Positions 26,546-34,972 of a stretch of 64,000 nucleotides of DNA are shown here, in pieces (position 1 is the stretch's first letter; each line of letters begins with the position of its first letter). Source of the DNA: Methylobacterium radiotolerans JCM 2831 (GTDB lineage Bacteria; Pseudomonadota; Alphaproteobacteria; Rhizobiales; Beijerinckiaceae). The DNA lies in the NCBI RefSeq assembly GCF_000019725.1, contig NC_010505.1, forward strand, positions 4,077,001 through 4,141,000. Direction: 5' to 3'. The translations under genes were made by a program, and so were the position numbers. Under the pieces are notes generated by a model. The model had not been told where the DNA came from. It searched no databases and worked only from the letters and a program-made list of their open reading frames with translations.

Positions 26546-27042
26546 CGGGTCGCCTCCGCGGCGTCGGGCAGGAAGGGGGGATCGAGGCGGAAGCTGTAGC
26601 CGTAGCGCTCGAAGCCGAGGCTCTCGTAGAAGGCGTGGGCCGGCTTGGCGTCGACGTTCGACGACAGGGCGAGCTTGTAGCAGCCCCGCGCCTCGGCGAG
26701 CCGGGCCGCCGCGCGCATCATCGCCCGGCCGAGACCGCCGCCGCGGTGCCGGGACGCGACCACGACGCTCTCGACGAGGGCCGAGGGCGTGCCCCAGTGG
26801 GCGATGTTGTCGAGGATGACGAGGCAGAAGGTGCCGACGACCGCGCCGTCGCGTTCGGCCACGTAGAGCCCGTAATCGGGATAGGCCGTCGTGAGTCGGT
26901 CGAGCAGCGCCCCGGCCCGCTCCAGGGTCGTCACCCGCCCGCCGTTCAGCTCGGCATAGAGGTCGAGGATCGCGGGCAGGTCCGGTTTCCCGGCCCGGCG
27001 GACCGTGAAGTCGCTCATGCCGCGCCTCACATCGCCACTCAT
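26542..27042 (-). CDS. GNAT-family N-acetyltransferase inside the phn operon
   Basis: The 166-residue protein has a GNAT core: SVVVASRHRGGGLGRAMM (acetyl-CoA pyrophosphate loop) and YKLALSSNVDAKPAHAFYES. It lies between phnJ and phnK with ATGA overlaps on both sides. E. coli PhnO is a GNAT enzyme that acetylates aminoalkylphosphonates, and the tail LSSN...HAFYESLGFERY resembles it loosely, so a PhnO-like role is plausible but not proven. The start at 27042 is chosen for the overlap with the phnJ stop; an ATG at 27018 is the alternative. Confidence 0.75.
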   Translation of the reverse strand: MSGDVRRGMSDFTVRRAGKPDLPAILDLYAELNGGRVTTLERAGALLDRLTTAYPDYGLYVAERDGAVVGTFCLVILDNIAHWGTPSALVESVVVASRHRGGGLGRAMMRAAARLAEARGCYKLALSSNVDAKPAHAFYESLGFERYGYSFRLDPPFLPDAAEATR

Positions 27043-27926
27043 GCCGCGTCCCCCGCGCCGACATGGCCGTCCGCGCGGCGCCCCTCGCAGTGGTCGGTGT
27101 CCGAGCAGACGAACATCCGCCTTCCGGCATCGTCGAGCAGCACCTCGTCGAGATAGACGCCCTCGGCGCCGCACAGGGCGCAGGGCTGGTCGAAGTGCTG
27201 CACCCGGAACGGGTGGTCCTCGAAGTCGAGGCTGCGCACCCGCGTGTGGGGCGGCACCGCGTAGATCCGCCGCTCGCGGCCCGCGCCGAAGAGCTGGAGC
27301 GCCGGGCAGTCGTCCATCTTGGGGTTGTCGAATTTCGGCGTCGGCGACGGGTCCATCACGTAGCGGCCCGCCACCTCCACCGGGTACGCGTAGGTGGTGG
27401 CGATGTGGCCGTGGCGGCTGATGTCCTCGTAGAGCTTCACGTGCATGGCGCCGTACTCGGCCAGCGCGTGGAGCTGGCGCGTCTCGGTCTCGCGGGGCTC
27501 GAGGAAGCGCAGGGGCTCAGGGATCGGCACTTGGTAGACCAGCGTCTGCCCCTCGGTGAGCGGCGTCTCGGGGATGCGGTGGCGGGTCTGGATGACCGTC
27601 GCCTCCGCGGTGCGGGTCGTGGTGGCCACCCCGGAGGTCTTGGCGAAGAAGCGGCGGATCGAGACCGCGTTGGTGGTGTCGTCGGCGCCCTGGTCGATGA
27701 CCTTGAGCACGTCCGAGCGGCCGAGGATCGCGGCCGTGACCTGCACGCCGCCGGTGCCCCAGCCGTACGGCATCGGCATCTCGCGGGAGGCGAAGGGCAC
27801 CTGATAGCCCGGCACCGCGATGGCCTTGAGGATGGCCCGGCGGATCATCCGCTTCGTGCCCTCGTCGAGATAGGCGAAGTTGTAGCCCGGTTCGCTCTCC
27901 GGGCGGTGCGCGATCGCGGCGCTCAT
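27039..27926 (-). CDS. phnJ: Alpha-D-ribose 1-methylphosphonate 5-phosphate C-P lyase
   Basis: This 295-residue radical-SAM enzyme cleaves the carbon-phosphorus bond. Cys249, Cys252, Cys274 and Cys280 have the same spacing as Cys241, Cys244, Cys266 and Cys272 of E. coli PhnJ, so Cys280 corresponds to the catalytic thiyl Cys. Gly40 (AVPGYQVPF) corresponds to the Gly32 radical site. The start overlaps the phnI stop by 4 bases. All residues known to be essential are present, so the enzyme should be active. Confidence 0.97.
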   Translation of the reverse strand: MSAAIAHRPESEPGYNFAYLDEGTKRMIRRAILKAIAVPGYQVPFASREMPMPYGWGTGGVQVTAAILGRSDVLKVIDQGADDTTNAVSIRRFFAKTSGVATTTRTAEATVIQTRHRIPETPLTEGQTLVYQVPIPEPLRFLEPRETETRQLHALAEYGAMHVKLYEDISRHGHIATTYAYPVEVAGRYVMDPSPTPKFDNPKMDDCPALQLFGAGRERRIYAVPPHTRVRSLDFEDHPFRVQHFDQPCALCGAEGVYLDEVLLDDAGRRMFVCSDTDHCEGRRADGHVGAGDAA

Positions 27927-29029
27927 TCGGCGGCCTCCTGCATCTCGACGGCGTCGGACGCGCGCTCGAACTCGGCGCGTAGCCGGCGAACAAGTTCCAG
28001 CTCGGCCTGGAAATCGACGTAGTGGGGCAGCTTCAGGTGCTCCACAAAGCCGGTCGCCTGGAGACTGTCGCAGTGGGCCAGGACGAATTCCTGGTCCTGG
28101 GCCGGGCTCGCCACCGGCTCGCCCAGCTCCTCCGCGCGCAGCGCCCGATCCACGAGCGCCATCGCCATGGCCTTGCGCTCGCTCTGCCCGAAGCTCAGCC
28201 CGTAGCCGCGGGTGAATTGCGGCGGCGCCGTCCCCGTGCCCTTGAACTGGTTGACCATCTGGCACTCGGTGAGCCGCACGCGGCCGAGCGGCACCGCGAA
28301 GCCCAGCTCCTCGGGCACGAACTCGACCGCGACCTCGCCGACCCGGATCTCGCCGACGAACGGGTGGGTGCGGCCGTAGCCGCGCTGCGTCGAGTAGGCG
28401 AGGCCGAGCACGAAGCCCTCGTCGCCCCGGGCGAGCGCCTGGAGGCGCAGGGCCCGGTCGGCGGGATAATCCACCGGCTCGCGGGTGAGGTCGCCCGCGG
28501 GGGCGCCGTCCTCCGGGGGCGAGGGCTCGATCAGGCCGTCCCGGGCCAGCAGGTCGGTGACCCGCGGGCAGGTGCCGGCATCGGGGCGCGGCTCGGCCTC
28601 GGCGGCGGGCTCGGACGCGGTCTCGGCGGCGAGCGCGAAGTCGACCAGCCGGTGGGTGTAGTCGAAGGTCGGCCCGAGCACCTGCCCGCCCGGAAGGTCC
28701 TTGAAGGTCGCGGAGATCCGGCGCTCGACCGCCATGGCCCCGGTGTCGACCGGCGCGGAGGCGCCGAAGCGCGGCAGCGTCGTCCGATAGGCGCGGACGA
28801 GGAACACCGCCTCGACCACGTCGCCCCGCGCCTGCTTCAGCGCCAGCGCCGCGAGGTCCGGATCGTAGAGCGAGCCCTCGGTCATGACCCGGTCGACGAG
28901 CAGCGCCATCTGCTCCCGGATCTGCGCCACGGAGAGTTCGGGCAATGCGGGGTCGCCCCGGCGCGTCTCGGCGAGGAGCCGGTGGGCGTTGTCGATGGCG
29001 GCCTCGCCGCCCTTCACGGCCACGTACAT
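27923..29029 (-). CDS. phnI: Alpha-D-ribose 1-methylphosphonate 5-triphosphate synthase subunit PhnI
   Basis: The 368-residue protein starts MYVAVKGGEAAIDNAHRLL, the conserved PhnI N-terminus, and includes FDYTHRLVDFAL and the C-terminal region GFVEHLKLPHYVDFQAELEL. PhnI displaces adenine from ATP with phosphonate, with help from PhnG, PhnH and PhnL. It sits 3 bp from phnH and overlaps phnJ by 4 bases. It is slightly longer than E. coli PhnI owing to an acidic insertion near residue 140. Confidence 0.95.
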   Translation of the reverse strand: MYVAVKGGEAAIDNAHRLLAETRRGDPALPELSVAQIREQMALLVDRVMTEGSLYDPDLAALALKQARGDVVEAVFLVRAYRTTLPRFGASAPVDTGAMAVERRISATFKDLPGGQVLGPTFDYTHRLVDFALAAETASEPAAEAEPRPDAGTCPRVTDLLARDGLIEPSPPEDGAPAGDLTREPVDYPADRALRLQALARGDEGFVLGLAYSTQRGYGRTHPFVGEIRVGEVAVEFVPEELGFAVPLGRVRLTECQMVNQFKGTGTAPPQFTRGYGLSFGQSERKAMAMALVDRALRAEELGEPVASPAQDQEFVLAHCDSLQATGFVEHLKLPHYVDFQAELELVRRLRAEFERASDAVEMQEAAE

Positions 29030-29032
29030 GGG

Positions 29033-29620
29033 TCAGGCCTCCGTGACCGTCGTGGAGCGCGGGAGACCGGCCACGCGGCCGGGCGCGGTGAGGATCAGGT
29101 CGACGCCCAGGGGAAAGCCGGCGCGGTTCTCGGCGAGCTGCGCCACGAAGCCCTCCGGCAGCGGCGCCGGCGCGAGCCGGGCAGCCTTCCGGATGCCCGG
29201 GCCGGACAGGTGCAGCCCCTCCCCCTCGGCGACCGCGTCGAGGGCGAGCACCAGGGTCGTGGCGGTGTCGGGATAGGCCGGCGTGCCGGGGGCGAACCGG
29301 CTCAGCGGCGGGCACCGCGCGGGCTCGCGGACCAGCGCGAAGGCGGCCGCGGCCGGGTCGCCGGTGAGCGGCGCGCCGGTGTGGAAGCGCAGGAATTCCG
29401 CGACCTCCGGCGCCGCGGCGAGGACCGGATCGAGCCAGACCGGCGTGTCGGCGTCGGTGAGCGTCAGCGCGACGGCGGCCAGTTCCGGCGTCAGCGGCGC
29501 GGGCGGCGCGAGGGCGGCGACGAGCGCCCGGACGCGTCCGGGGCGGGCGAGCGCGTCCATGACGGCGCGGAAGGTGCCCTGCGCGTCGTGGACCGGATCG
29601 GCGAAGCCGGGGGCGAGCAT
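29033..29620 (-). CDS. phnH: C-P lyase core complex subunit PhnH
   Basis: The 195-residue protein starts MLAPGFADPVHDAQGTFRAV, matching PhnH, which is 194 residues in E. coli. The C-terminal PLGVDLILTAPGRVAGLPR is conserved. PhnH is part of the hexameric-type PhnGHIJ core and lacks its own catalytic motif. It is 2 bp from phnG and 3 bp from phnI, consistent with one tightly packed operon. Confidence 0.93.
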   Translation of the reverse strand: MLAPGFADPVHDAQGTFRAVMDALARPGRVRALVAALAPPAPLTPELAAVALTLTDADTPVWLDPVLAAAPEVAEFLRFHTGAPLTGDPAAAAFALVREPARCPPLSRFAPGTPAYPDTATTLVLALDAVAEGEGLHLSGPGIRKAARLAPAPLPEGFVAQLAENRAGFPLGVDLILTAPGRVAGLPRSTTVTEA

Positions 29621-29622
29621 GC

Positions 29623-30093
29623 TCAATCCTCTCCGCGGGCGAGGGTCAGGAAATCGACGCGGGTGGCGGCCGTGCGCCGGGCCGCCCGCGCTCGGGACTC
29701 CGCGAGCCGCCGGGCGGCGGGCTCCAGGGCGGCCTCGACCCGGGCGCGCCGGCCCGGATCCTGCCAGAGGGCGTCGAGGATCGCGGCGAGCCGCGCCTTC
29801 GTGCGGTCGCGACCGAGATGGTAGGCGAAGCCGGCCGGGCCGTCCGCGAGGCGGATGGCGGCCCGGGTCACGCTGACCTCGCCGAGGTTGAACGGCCGCC
29901 CGTCGCCGCCGATCCGGCCCGAAGCCATCACGAGACCTGTCTCCGGCACGCGCAGATCCGCGGCCGCGGGCGCATCGAGGCCCGACAGGGCCGCCTCTAG
30001 ATCCGCGCGGCTCGCCTCGGCGCAGAGGGCCATGACCGCCTGGCGCGCCGCGGTCTCGCCCTCGGATCCGGCCTGTCTCGGGGTCGTCGTCAT
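29623..30093 (-). CDS. phnG: C-P lyase core complex subunit PhnG
   Basis: The 156-residue protein has the PhnG pattern RPETGLVMASGRIGGDG-like segment (VPETGLVMASGRIG), FNLGEVSVTRAAIRL and GFAYHLGRDRTKARLAAI. It is the first gene of the C-P lyase operon and faces phnF divergently. The ATG at 30093 lies 22 bp from the phnF operator, so transcription of this operon should be blocked by PhnF bound there. Confidence 0.92.
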   Translation of the reverse strand: MTTTPRQAGSEGETAARQAVMALCAEASRADLEAALSGLDAPAAADLRVPETGLVMASGRIGGDGRPFNLGEVSVTRAAIRLADGPAGFAYHLGRDRTKARLAAILDALWQDPGRRARVEAALEPAARRLAESRARAARRTAATRVDFLTLARGED

Positions 30094-30114
30094 CGCGAAT
30101 CCCTTCGTCGATCG

Positions 30115-30136
30115 GTTGTATAGGTGTATAGACAAC
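30115..30136. promoter_or_regulatory. Probable PhnF operator between phnG and phnF
   Basis: Half-sites GTTGTnTA (30115-30122) and TAnACAAC (30129-30136) form an inverted repeat around a 6-bp centre. GntR/HutC-type PhnF repressors bind TA-rich palindromes of this kind. It lies in the 79-bp gap between divergent phnG and phnF and could control both. Confidence 0.7.
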
Positions 30137-30172
30137 TGGCGTGCGCCGCACAAATGAAGTTTGGATGACAGC

Positions 30173-30916
30173 ATGGATGCGCAGGAGCAGGCGGCCGGCC
30201 TCGTCCGGGGCGAGGGGCTGACGGCGTGGCGGCAGATCGCCGACGCGCTGACGGCCGAGATCGCGGCGGGGCGCTACGCGCCGGGGCAGCAACTGCCCGC
30301 CGAGGCCGCCCTGGCGGCGCGGTTCGCGGTGAACCGGCACACGGTGCGGCGCGCCCTCGCGGCGCTCGCGGAGGGCGGCCTCGTGCGCGCCAGCCAGGGT
30401 CGGGGCACCTTCGTGGAGGAGGCGCCCCTCGCCTACCCGATCGGGCCGCGGACACGCTTCTCCGAGATCGTCGCCGGGGCCGGGCGCGAGGCCTGGGGCG
30501 ACCTCGTCGCCTCGGCCACGGTCCCGGCCGGGCCCGAGCAGGCGGCCTCCCTGGCCCTCGCCCCCGGCGCGCCGATCCTGGAGCTGCTGACCGTCCACCG
30601 GGCGGACAGCGCCCCGCTCTCGACGGCGCTGACCTGGCTGCCGCTGCCGCGCTTCGCGGGCTTCGCCGAGGCCTACGCCGAGCGGGGCTCGATCACCCGG
30701 GCTTTCGCGACCTGCGGCGTCCACGACTACACCCGGCTCTCGACGCGGATCCGGGCCCGTCCCGCGGATTCCGCGGAGGCGCAGCGCCTCGACATCGCGC
30801 CGGGGCGGGTCGTGCTGGTGGTGTCGAGCGTCAACATCGATCCCGCCGGCGTGCCGATCCAGGCGAACCGCACCCTGTTCGCGGCCGACCGGGTGGAGCT
30901 GGTGATCGGGGGGTGA
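30173..30916 (+). CDS. phnF: GntR-family regulator PhnF (HutC subfamily)
   Basis: The 247-residue protein has an N-terminal winged helix (WRQIADALTAEIAAGRYAPG, LAARFAVNRHTVRRALAALA) and a C-terminal UTRA effector domain (from about residue 85; ILELLTVHRADSAPLS, VSSVNIDPAGVPIQANRTLF). PhnF proteins repress phosphonate genes. The ATG at 30173 is preferred over an in-frame TTG 12 bp upstream. It is divergent from phnG over the palindromic operator, which indicates local and probably autogenous control. Confidence 0.88.
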   Translation: MDAQEQAAGLVRGEGLTAWRQIADALTAEIAAGRYAPGQQLPAEAALAARFAVNRHTVRRALAALAEGGLVRASQGRGTFVEEAPLAYPIGPRTRFSEIVAGAGREAWGDLVASATVPAGPEQAASLALAPGAPILELLTVHRADSAPLSTALTWLPLPRFAGFAEAYAERGSITRAFATCGVHDYTRLSTRIRARPADSAEAQRLDIAPGRVVLVVSSVNIDPAGVPIQANRTLFAADRVELVIGG

Positions 30917-31039
30917 TGCGGTGTCCGCGCGACGGCCTCGGCACAGCGTCCTCGCGAGCGGAGCGAAGCGATGACGACGAGGGTCCGTCACCCGAGCGCG
31001 CGAACCGGACGCCGTACGATACGAGCCGTCCGGGCCATC

Positions 31040-31163
31040 CCCTCATCCCGAGGTGCCGGAGCGCAGCGGAGGCCTCGAAGGAGGGCTCCAGCTGGCGCGC
31101 GGTGGCTCGAGCCCTCCTTCGAGGCGGCCGCGCCGCACCTCAGGCCGCACCTCAGGATGAGGG
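31040..31163. repeat. 124-bp compound palindromic repeat between phnF and phnE
   Basis: Outer arms (31040-31056 and 31147-31163, starting CCCTCATCC) are inverted with one mismatch, and inner arms (31073-31088 and 31109-31124, CCTCGAAGGAGGGCTC) are perfect 16-bp complements. A GCACCTCAGGCC-type tandem duplication precedes the right outer arm. It resembles dispersed intergenic repeats of Hyphomicrobiales. Located between convergent genes, it may serve as a bidirectional transcription stop. Confidence 0.8.
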
Positions 31164-31199
31164 GGTGGATGGGACGGACCGCCCGCTGCGCGGCCTCCT

Positions 31200-32066
31200 T
31201 CAGCGCGCCGCCGGCCCGATGATCGCCCGGCGCAGGCGGGTCGAGATCCAGTCGATCGCCGCCACGGTCACGAGGATCATCAGCACCAGGAAGGCGACCT
31301 GCTGCAGCTCCAGCACGCGGATCAGCTCGGTGAGGTACTGGCCGATGCCGCCCGCGCCGACGATGCCGATGATCGTCGCCGAGCGGGTGTTCGACTCGAA
31401 GAAGTACAGGACCTGGCTCGCCAGCACCGGCAGCACCCCGGGGATCAGCCCGAAGCGGATGCGGTGGAGCGCCGAGCCGCCCGAGGCGACGACGCCCTCG
31501 CCGGCGCGTCGGTCGCAGGTCTCGATCGCCTCGGAGAACAGCTTGCCGAGCGCCCCGAAATCCGAGCACGCGATCGCGAGCGCCCCCGCGAACGGGCCGA
31601 GGCCGACGACGTTGATCCAGATCAGCGCCCAGATCAGGACGTCGACCGAGCGCATCACGTCGAGGCCGCGGCGGACCGCGAACCGCGCGAACGGGTTGGG
31701 CACGACGTTCCGCGCCGCCAGGAACGCCACCGGGAAGGCGAGGATCGCCGCCGTCAGCGTGCCCAGGAAGGCGATGCCGAGGGTCTCGCCCAGCGCGTGC
31801 AGGAAGGTCCAGAACTGGCCCTCCGGCGACGGCGGCAGCATCAGCACCGCGAAGGTGCCGAGCCGCCCGAGACCGTGGAGGATCCGCGCCACCGAGAAGT
31901 CGAGGCGCCAGGCGCCGAGCGCCGCGAGCCCCACCAGGACGACGAGCAGGGCGGCGAGCCGCGCCCGCCCCGGCCAGTCGGTGCGGAACTGCGCGGGGTA
32001 GCGCGCGCGCAGGCGGGCGAGGTCGGCCCGGGCCGCCGCCCGCAGGGCCTCGGGACGCGCGCTCAT
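31200..32066 (-). CDS. phnE: Phosphonate ABC transporter permease PhnE (second copy)
   Basis: The 288-residue inner-membrane protein has about six membrane segments and the permease EAA-type loop ETCDRRAGEGVVASGGSALH, followed by the conserved ATIIGIVGAGGIGQYL. It forms the PhnCDE importer together with the neighbouring PhnE1. Two different permease genes in tandem suggest a heterodimeric channel. It overlaps the upstream permease gene by 4 bases and ends 36 bp before the palindromic repeat. Confidence 0.92.
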   Translation of the reverse strand: MSARPEALRAAARADLARLRARYPAQFRTDWPGRARLAALLVVLVGLAALGAWRLDFSVARILHGLGRLGTFAVLMLPPSPEGQFWTFLHALGETLGIAFLGTLTAAILAFPVAFLAARNVVPNPFARFAVRRGLDVMRSVDVLIWALIWINVVGLGPFAGALAIACSDFGALGKLFSEAIETCDRRAGEGVVASGGSALHRIRFGLIPGVLPVLASQVLYFFESNTRSATIIGIVGAGGIGQYLTELIRVLELQQVAFLVLMILVTVAAIDWISTRLRRAIIGPAAR

Positions 32067-32944
32067 CGGGCCTGCTCCGCGCCGATCAGGCGGTGGCGGA
32101 CCCGCTCGGTGACGAGGTCGATGCAGAACACGGTCAGGATGATCAGCACGAGGATCGCGCTCACGTCAGCGTAGTAGAAGTTGCGGATCGCCACGAGGAA
32201 TTCCTGGCCGATACCGCCGGCGCCGACGAAGCCCATCACCCCGGCCCCGCGCACGTTGATCTCGAAGCGCAGCAGCGCGTAGGAGGCGAAGTTCGACAGG
32301 ACCTGCGGCAGCACCGCGAAGCGCACCGTCTGGACCCAGGTCGCGCCCGAGGCCGACAGGCCCTCGACGGGGCGCATGTCGATGTTCTCGACCACCTCGG
32401 AGAACAGCTTGCCCAGCGCCCCCGTGGTGTGGATCGCGATGGCGAGCACGCCCACCATCGGGCCGAGGCCGAAGGCGATCACGAAGATCAGCGCGAACAC
32501 CACCTCGGGGACGGTGCGGCACAGTTCCAGGAGGCGCTTGGCGCCGACGCGCAGCGCGCGCGACCGCACGAGGTTGGCGGCGGCCACGAAGCTGAGGGCG
32601 AAGCCCCCGAGCCCCCCGAGCAGCGTCCCGAGATAGGCCATGAGCAGGGTCTCGCCCAGCAGGCCCAGCCATTTGGGCAGGCCCCAGTACCAAGCGCGGA
32701 CGTCCTCGAGCGGGTGCTCGAGGCCGATCGGCGGCAGGATCTGCTGGATGTAGGCGGTGAACTTGCCGATGTTCTCGGCGAAGACCAGCGGCCGCACCTC
32801 GGCGATCAGCCCGGCGACCACGGCGAGCGCCGCCACCAGGGCGAAGCCCGCCAGCGTGCGGCGGCGGGCTTCCCCGGTCGCCGCCGCGTAGAGGCCGGAG
32901 AGGGCGGCTGCCCGCTCCGGCGACAGGGGTGTCAGGCCGCGCAA
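32063..32944 (-). CDS. phnE: Phosphonate ABC transporter permease PhnE (first copy)
   Basis: The 293-residue permease has the membrane topology of PhnE and the conserved ENIDMRPVEGLSASGATW loop and GVMGFVGAGGIGQEFLVAI. The start is a TTG at 32944, with GGAG eight bases upstream; no ATG or GTG gives the expected N-terminus. It lies 16 bp after phnD. Together with the second copy it probably makes a heterodimeric translocation pathway for phosphonate or phosphate esters. Confidence 0.9.
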   Translation of the reverse strand: MRGLTPLSPERAAALSGLYAAATGEARRRTLAGFALVAALAVVAGLIAEVRPLVFAENIGKFTAYIQQILPPIGLEHPLEDVRAWYWGLPKWLGLLGETLLMAYLGTLLGGLGGFALSFVAAANLVRSRALRVGAKRLLELCRTVPEVVFALIFVIAFGLGPMVGVLAIAIHTTGALGKLFSEVVENIDMRPVEGLSASGATWVQTVRFAVLPQVLSNFASYALLRFEINVRGAGVMGFVGAGGIGQEFLVAIRNFYYADVSAILVLIILTVFCIDLVTERVRHRLIGAEQAR

Positions 32945-32960
32945 GGCGGGCGGCTCCGGA

Positions 32961-33887
32961 TCAGGACTTCCGGCGCTGCTCGTCGTTGAACCGCAGCATG
33001 TCGATGATCGGCTGGTAATCCTTGAGGGTCACCGGCGTGAGGTCCTGATCCTTGCCGTCGGAGAGCCGGTCGAACGCGGCCTTGTCGGCCTTCGGCAGGG
33101 CCACGAAGGCGTCGCGGATCTTGGCCTTCAGGTCGTCCGGCAGGCTCGCCAGCACGGCGAATGGCCCCTCCGGCAGGAAGTCGGACTTGAACACGACGCG
33201 GAAGTCCGACTGCTGCATCGGGGTGCCGTCGGGCTTCTTTAGCATGCCCTTGGCGGCCATGCGGGTGACCATCGTGTCGGTCTCGGAATTCCACAGGTTG
33301 GCGGCGGCGTCGGCGGTGCCCTGGGTGAGCGCCAGCACGGCGTTCTCGTGGCTGCCGGCGTAGAAGGTCTTGCCGAAGAACTTCTCTACGTCGTAGCCGG
33401 CCCGCTTCAGGAAGAAGCGCGGCGCCTGGTTGCCCGAGGTCGAGTTCGGATCGACCAGGGCGAGGTTCTTGCCCTTCAGATCCTCGACGGTCTTGTAGGG
33501 GCTGGAGGCCAGCACGTAGACCACCGAATAGTAGCCCGAGGCGCCGGTCTCGTGCTTCTGGTTGACGATCGGCTCGATCTTCACGCCGGTCATCACGGCC
33601 CGCGCGAAGGAGGCCGGCCCGTACCACGCGATCTGGATGTTGCCGGCCCGCTGGCCCTCGATCACGGCGGCGTAGTCGCTCGCCACCCGCAGCTTCACCG
33701 GCACGCCGAGCGTCTTGGTCAGGTAGGCGGTGAGCGGCGCCCACCGGTCGGCGGTGCCCGAGGCGTTCTCCGCCGGGATCACGCCGAGCGTCAGCTCCGG
33801 ATACTGGGCCTTCCAGTCCTGGGCGGCGGCCGGCAGGCCGAGGAGGGCGAGGGCCGCGGCGGCGGCGAGGGTGCGTCGGGTGATCAT
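32961..33887 (-). CDS. phnD: Phosphonate ABC transporter periplasmic binding protein PhnD
   Basis: The 308-residue protein has a signal peptide (MITRRTLAAAAALALLGLPAAAQ) and a PhnD-type ligand-binding fold: LTLGVIPAENASGTADRWAP, YGPASFARAV, LALVDPNSTSGNQAPRFFLK and AGSHENAVLALTQGTADAA. It captures phosphonates in the periplasm and hands them to PhnE. Residues around STSGN that contact the phosphonate group are conserved. It is the second gene of phnCDE1E2, 121 bp after phnC. Confidence 0.95.
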   Translation of the reverse strand: MITRRTLAAAAALALLGLPAAAQDWKAQYPELTLGVIPAENASGTADRWAPLTAYLTKTLGVPVKLRVASDYAAVIEGQRAGNIQIAWYGPASFARAVMTGVKIEPIVNQKHETGASGYYSVVYVLASSPYKTVEDLKGKNLALVDPNSTSGNQAPRFFLKRAGYDVEKFFGKTFYAGSHENAVLALTQGTADAAANLWNSETDTMVTRMAAKGMLKKPDGTPMQQSDFRVVFKSDFLPEGPFAVLASLPDDLKAKIRDAFVALPKADKAAFDRLSDGKDQDLTPVTLKDYQPIIDMLRFNDEQRRKS

Positions 33888-33956
33888 CGGGTCGTCCTTC
33901 GTGGCGGCGTCGGCGAGGTTCGGCCGGCCAAGGGCCGGTCGGGCGTTTCCAGAGCG

Positions 33957-33994
33957 GTGCTCGTTGGCAGTGCTCGTTGGCAGTGTTCGTTGGG
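33957..33994 (-). repeat. Three tandem copies of a 13-bp unit between phnC and phnD
   Basis: The unit GTGCTCGTTGGCA occurs twice exactly and a third time with changes, over 38 bp. No function is evident. It lies in the phnC-phnD spacer and may affect mRNA structure or simply reflect slippage. Confidence 0.7.
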
Positions 33995-34008
33995 GCCCGG
34001 GGCCCGGA

Positions 34009-34857
34009 TCAGGCGCCGAGGGCGGCCTCGCGGACCGGCCGCGCCGGCACGAGACCGGGGCGGCCCGGCATCGCGGCCCGCTGCTCCGCCTCGCGCTGCG
34101 CGGAATCGTCCAGCACCTCGCCGGCCTCCAGGCCGTAGAGGCGGCGCGCCACGTCCTCGGTCAGGTCGAAGGGGCCGCCCTCGAACACGACCCGCCCGGC
34201 CGCGAGGCCGACGAGGCGGTCGCAGTAGGCGCGGGCGAGGTCGAGGGAGTGCAGGTTGCACAGCACGGTGATGCCGTAGCGCCGGTTCACCTCGGCCAGC
34301 GCGTCCATCACCAAGCGGGTGTTGCGCGGGTCGAGGGAGGCGACCGGCTCGTCGGCGAGCAGGATCTCGGGCTCCTGCACGAGGGCGCGGGCGATGGCGA
34401 CGCGCTGCTGCTGCCCGCCCGACAGGCCGTCGGCCCGCTGGCCGGCGAACTCGCCCATGTCGAAGCTCTCCAGGGCGGCGAGGGCCATGGCCCGGTCCTC
34501 GGCGGACCATTGCCGGAGCAGGGAGCGATAGGTCGGCACGTGGCTGAGGCGCCCCATCAGCACGTTCGTCATCACGTCGAGGCGGCCGACGAGGTTGAAC
34601 TGCTGGAAGATCATGGCGCAGCGGGTGCGCCATTCCCGCAGGGGACGGCCGCGCAGAGTCGTCACCTCGCGGCCCTCGTGGAGGATGCGCCCCGAACTCG
34701 GGTCCGCCAGCCGATTGATGAGGCGCAGGAGCGTCGACTTGCCGGCGCCCGACCGGCCGATCACCCCGACGAAGCTGCCGGGCTCGATCCGGAGCGACAC
34801 GCCGTCGACGGCGCGCCGGTCGCCGTACTGGCGCGTGAGATCCTCGATAACCAGCAT
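34009..34857 (-). CDS. phnC: Phosphonate ABC transporter ATP-binding protein PhnC
   Basis: The 282-residue ATPase starts [20 protein letters not shown], with Walker [11 protein letters not shown]-loop [17 protein letters not shown], signature [14 protein letters not shown] and Walker [11 protein letters not shown]. These match PhnC specifically (QFNLV and NVLMGRL). It energises phosphonate import. The frame is open 15 codons further upstream, but the domain begins at the chosen ATG. A possible Pho box lies 44 bp upstream, so phnCDE is likely induced by phosphate starvation. Confidence 0.93.
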   Translation of the reverse strand: MLVIEDLTRQYGDRRAVDGVSLRIEPGSFVGVIGRSGAGKSTLLRLINRLADPSSGRILHEGREVTTLRGRPLREWRTRCAMIFQQFNLVGRLDVMTNVLMGRLSHVPTYRSLLRQWSAEDRAMALAALESFDMGEFAGQRADGLSGGQQQRVAIARALVQEPEILLADEPVASLDPRNTRLVMDALAEVNRRYGITVLCNLHSLDLARAYCDRLVGLAAGRVVFEGGPFDLTEDVARRLYGLEAGEVLDDSAQREAEQRAAMPGRPGLVPARPVREAALGA

Positions 34858-34900
34858 GCAACCATCCGCCGCGGAGTGGCCGCACGTAAACGCCGGTTTC

Positions 34901-34917
34901 ACGACGATTGGATGACG
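34901..34917 (-). promoter_or_regulatory. Possible Pho box upstream of phnC
   Basis: On the minus strand CGTCAT and CGTCGT recur with an 11-bp period (CGTCATCCAATCGTCGT). PhoB binds direct repeats of TGTCAT-like hexamers at this spacing. Both half-sites carry a C in place of T at the first position, so the match is partial. Confidence 0.4.
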
Positions 34918-34972
34918 TATTCGGAACGATTATATTTGCCGGCGCAACATCTCGGTCATTTCGATAGCCGAC

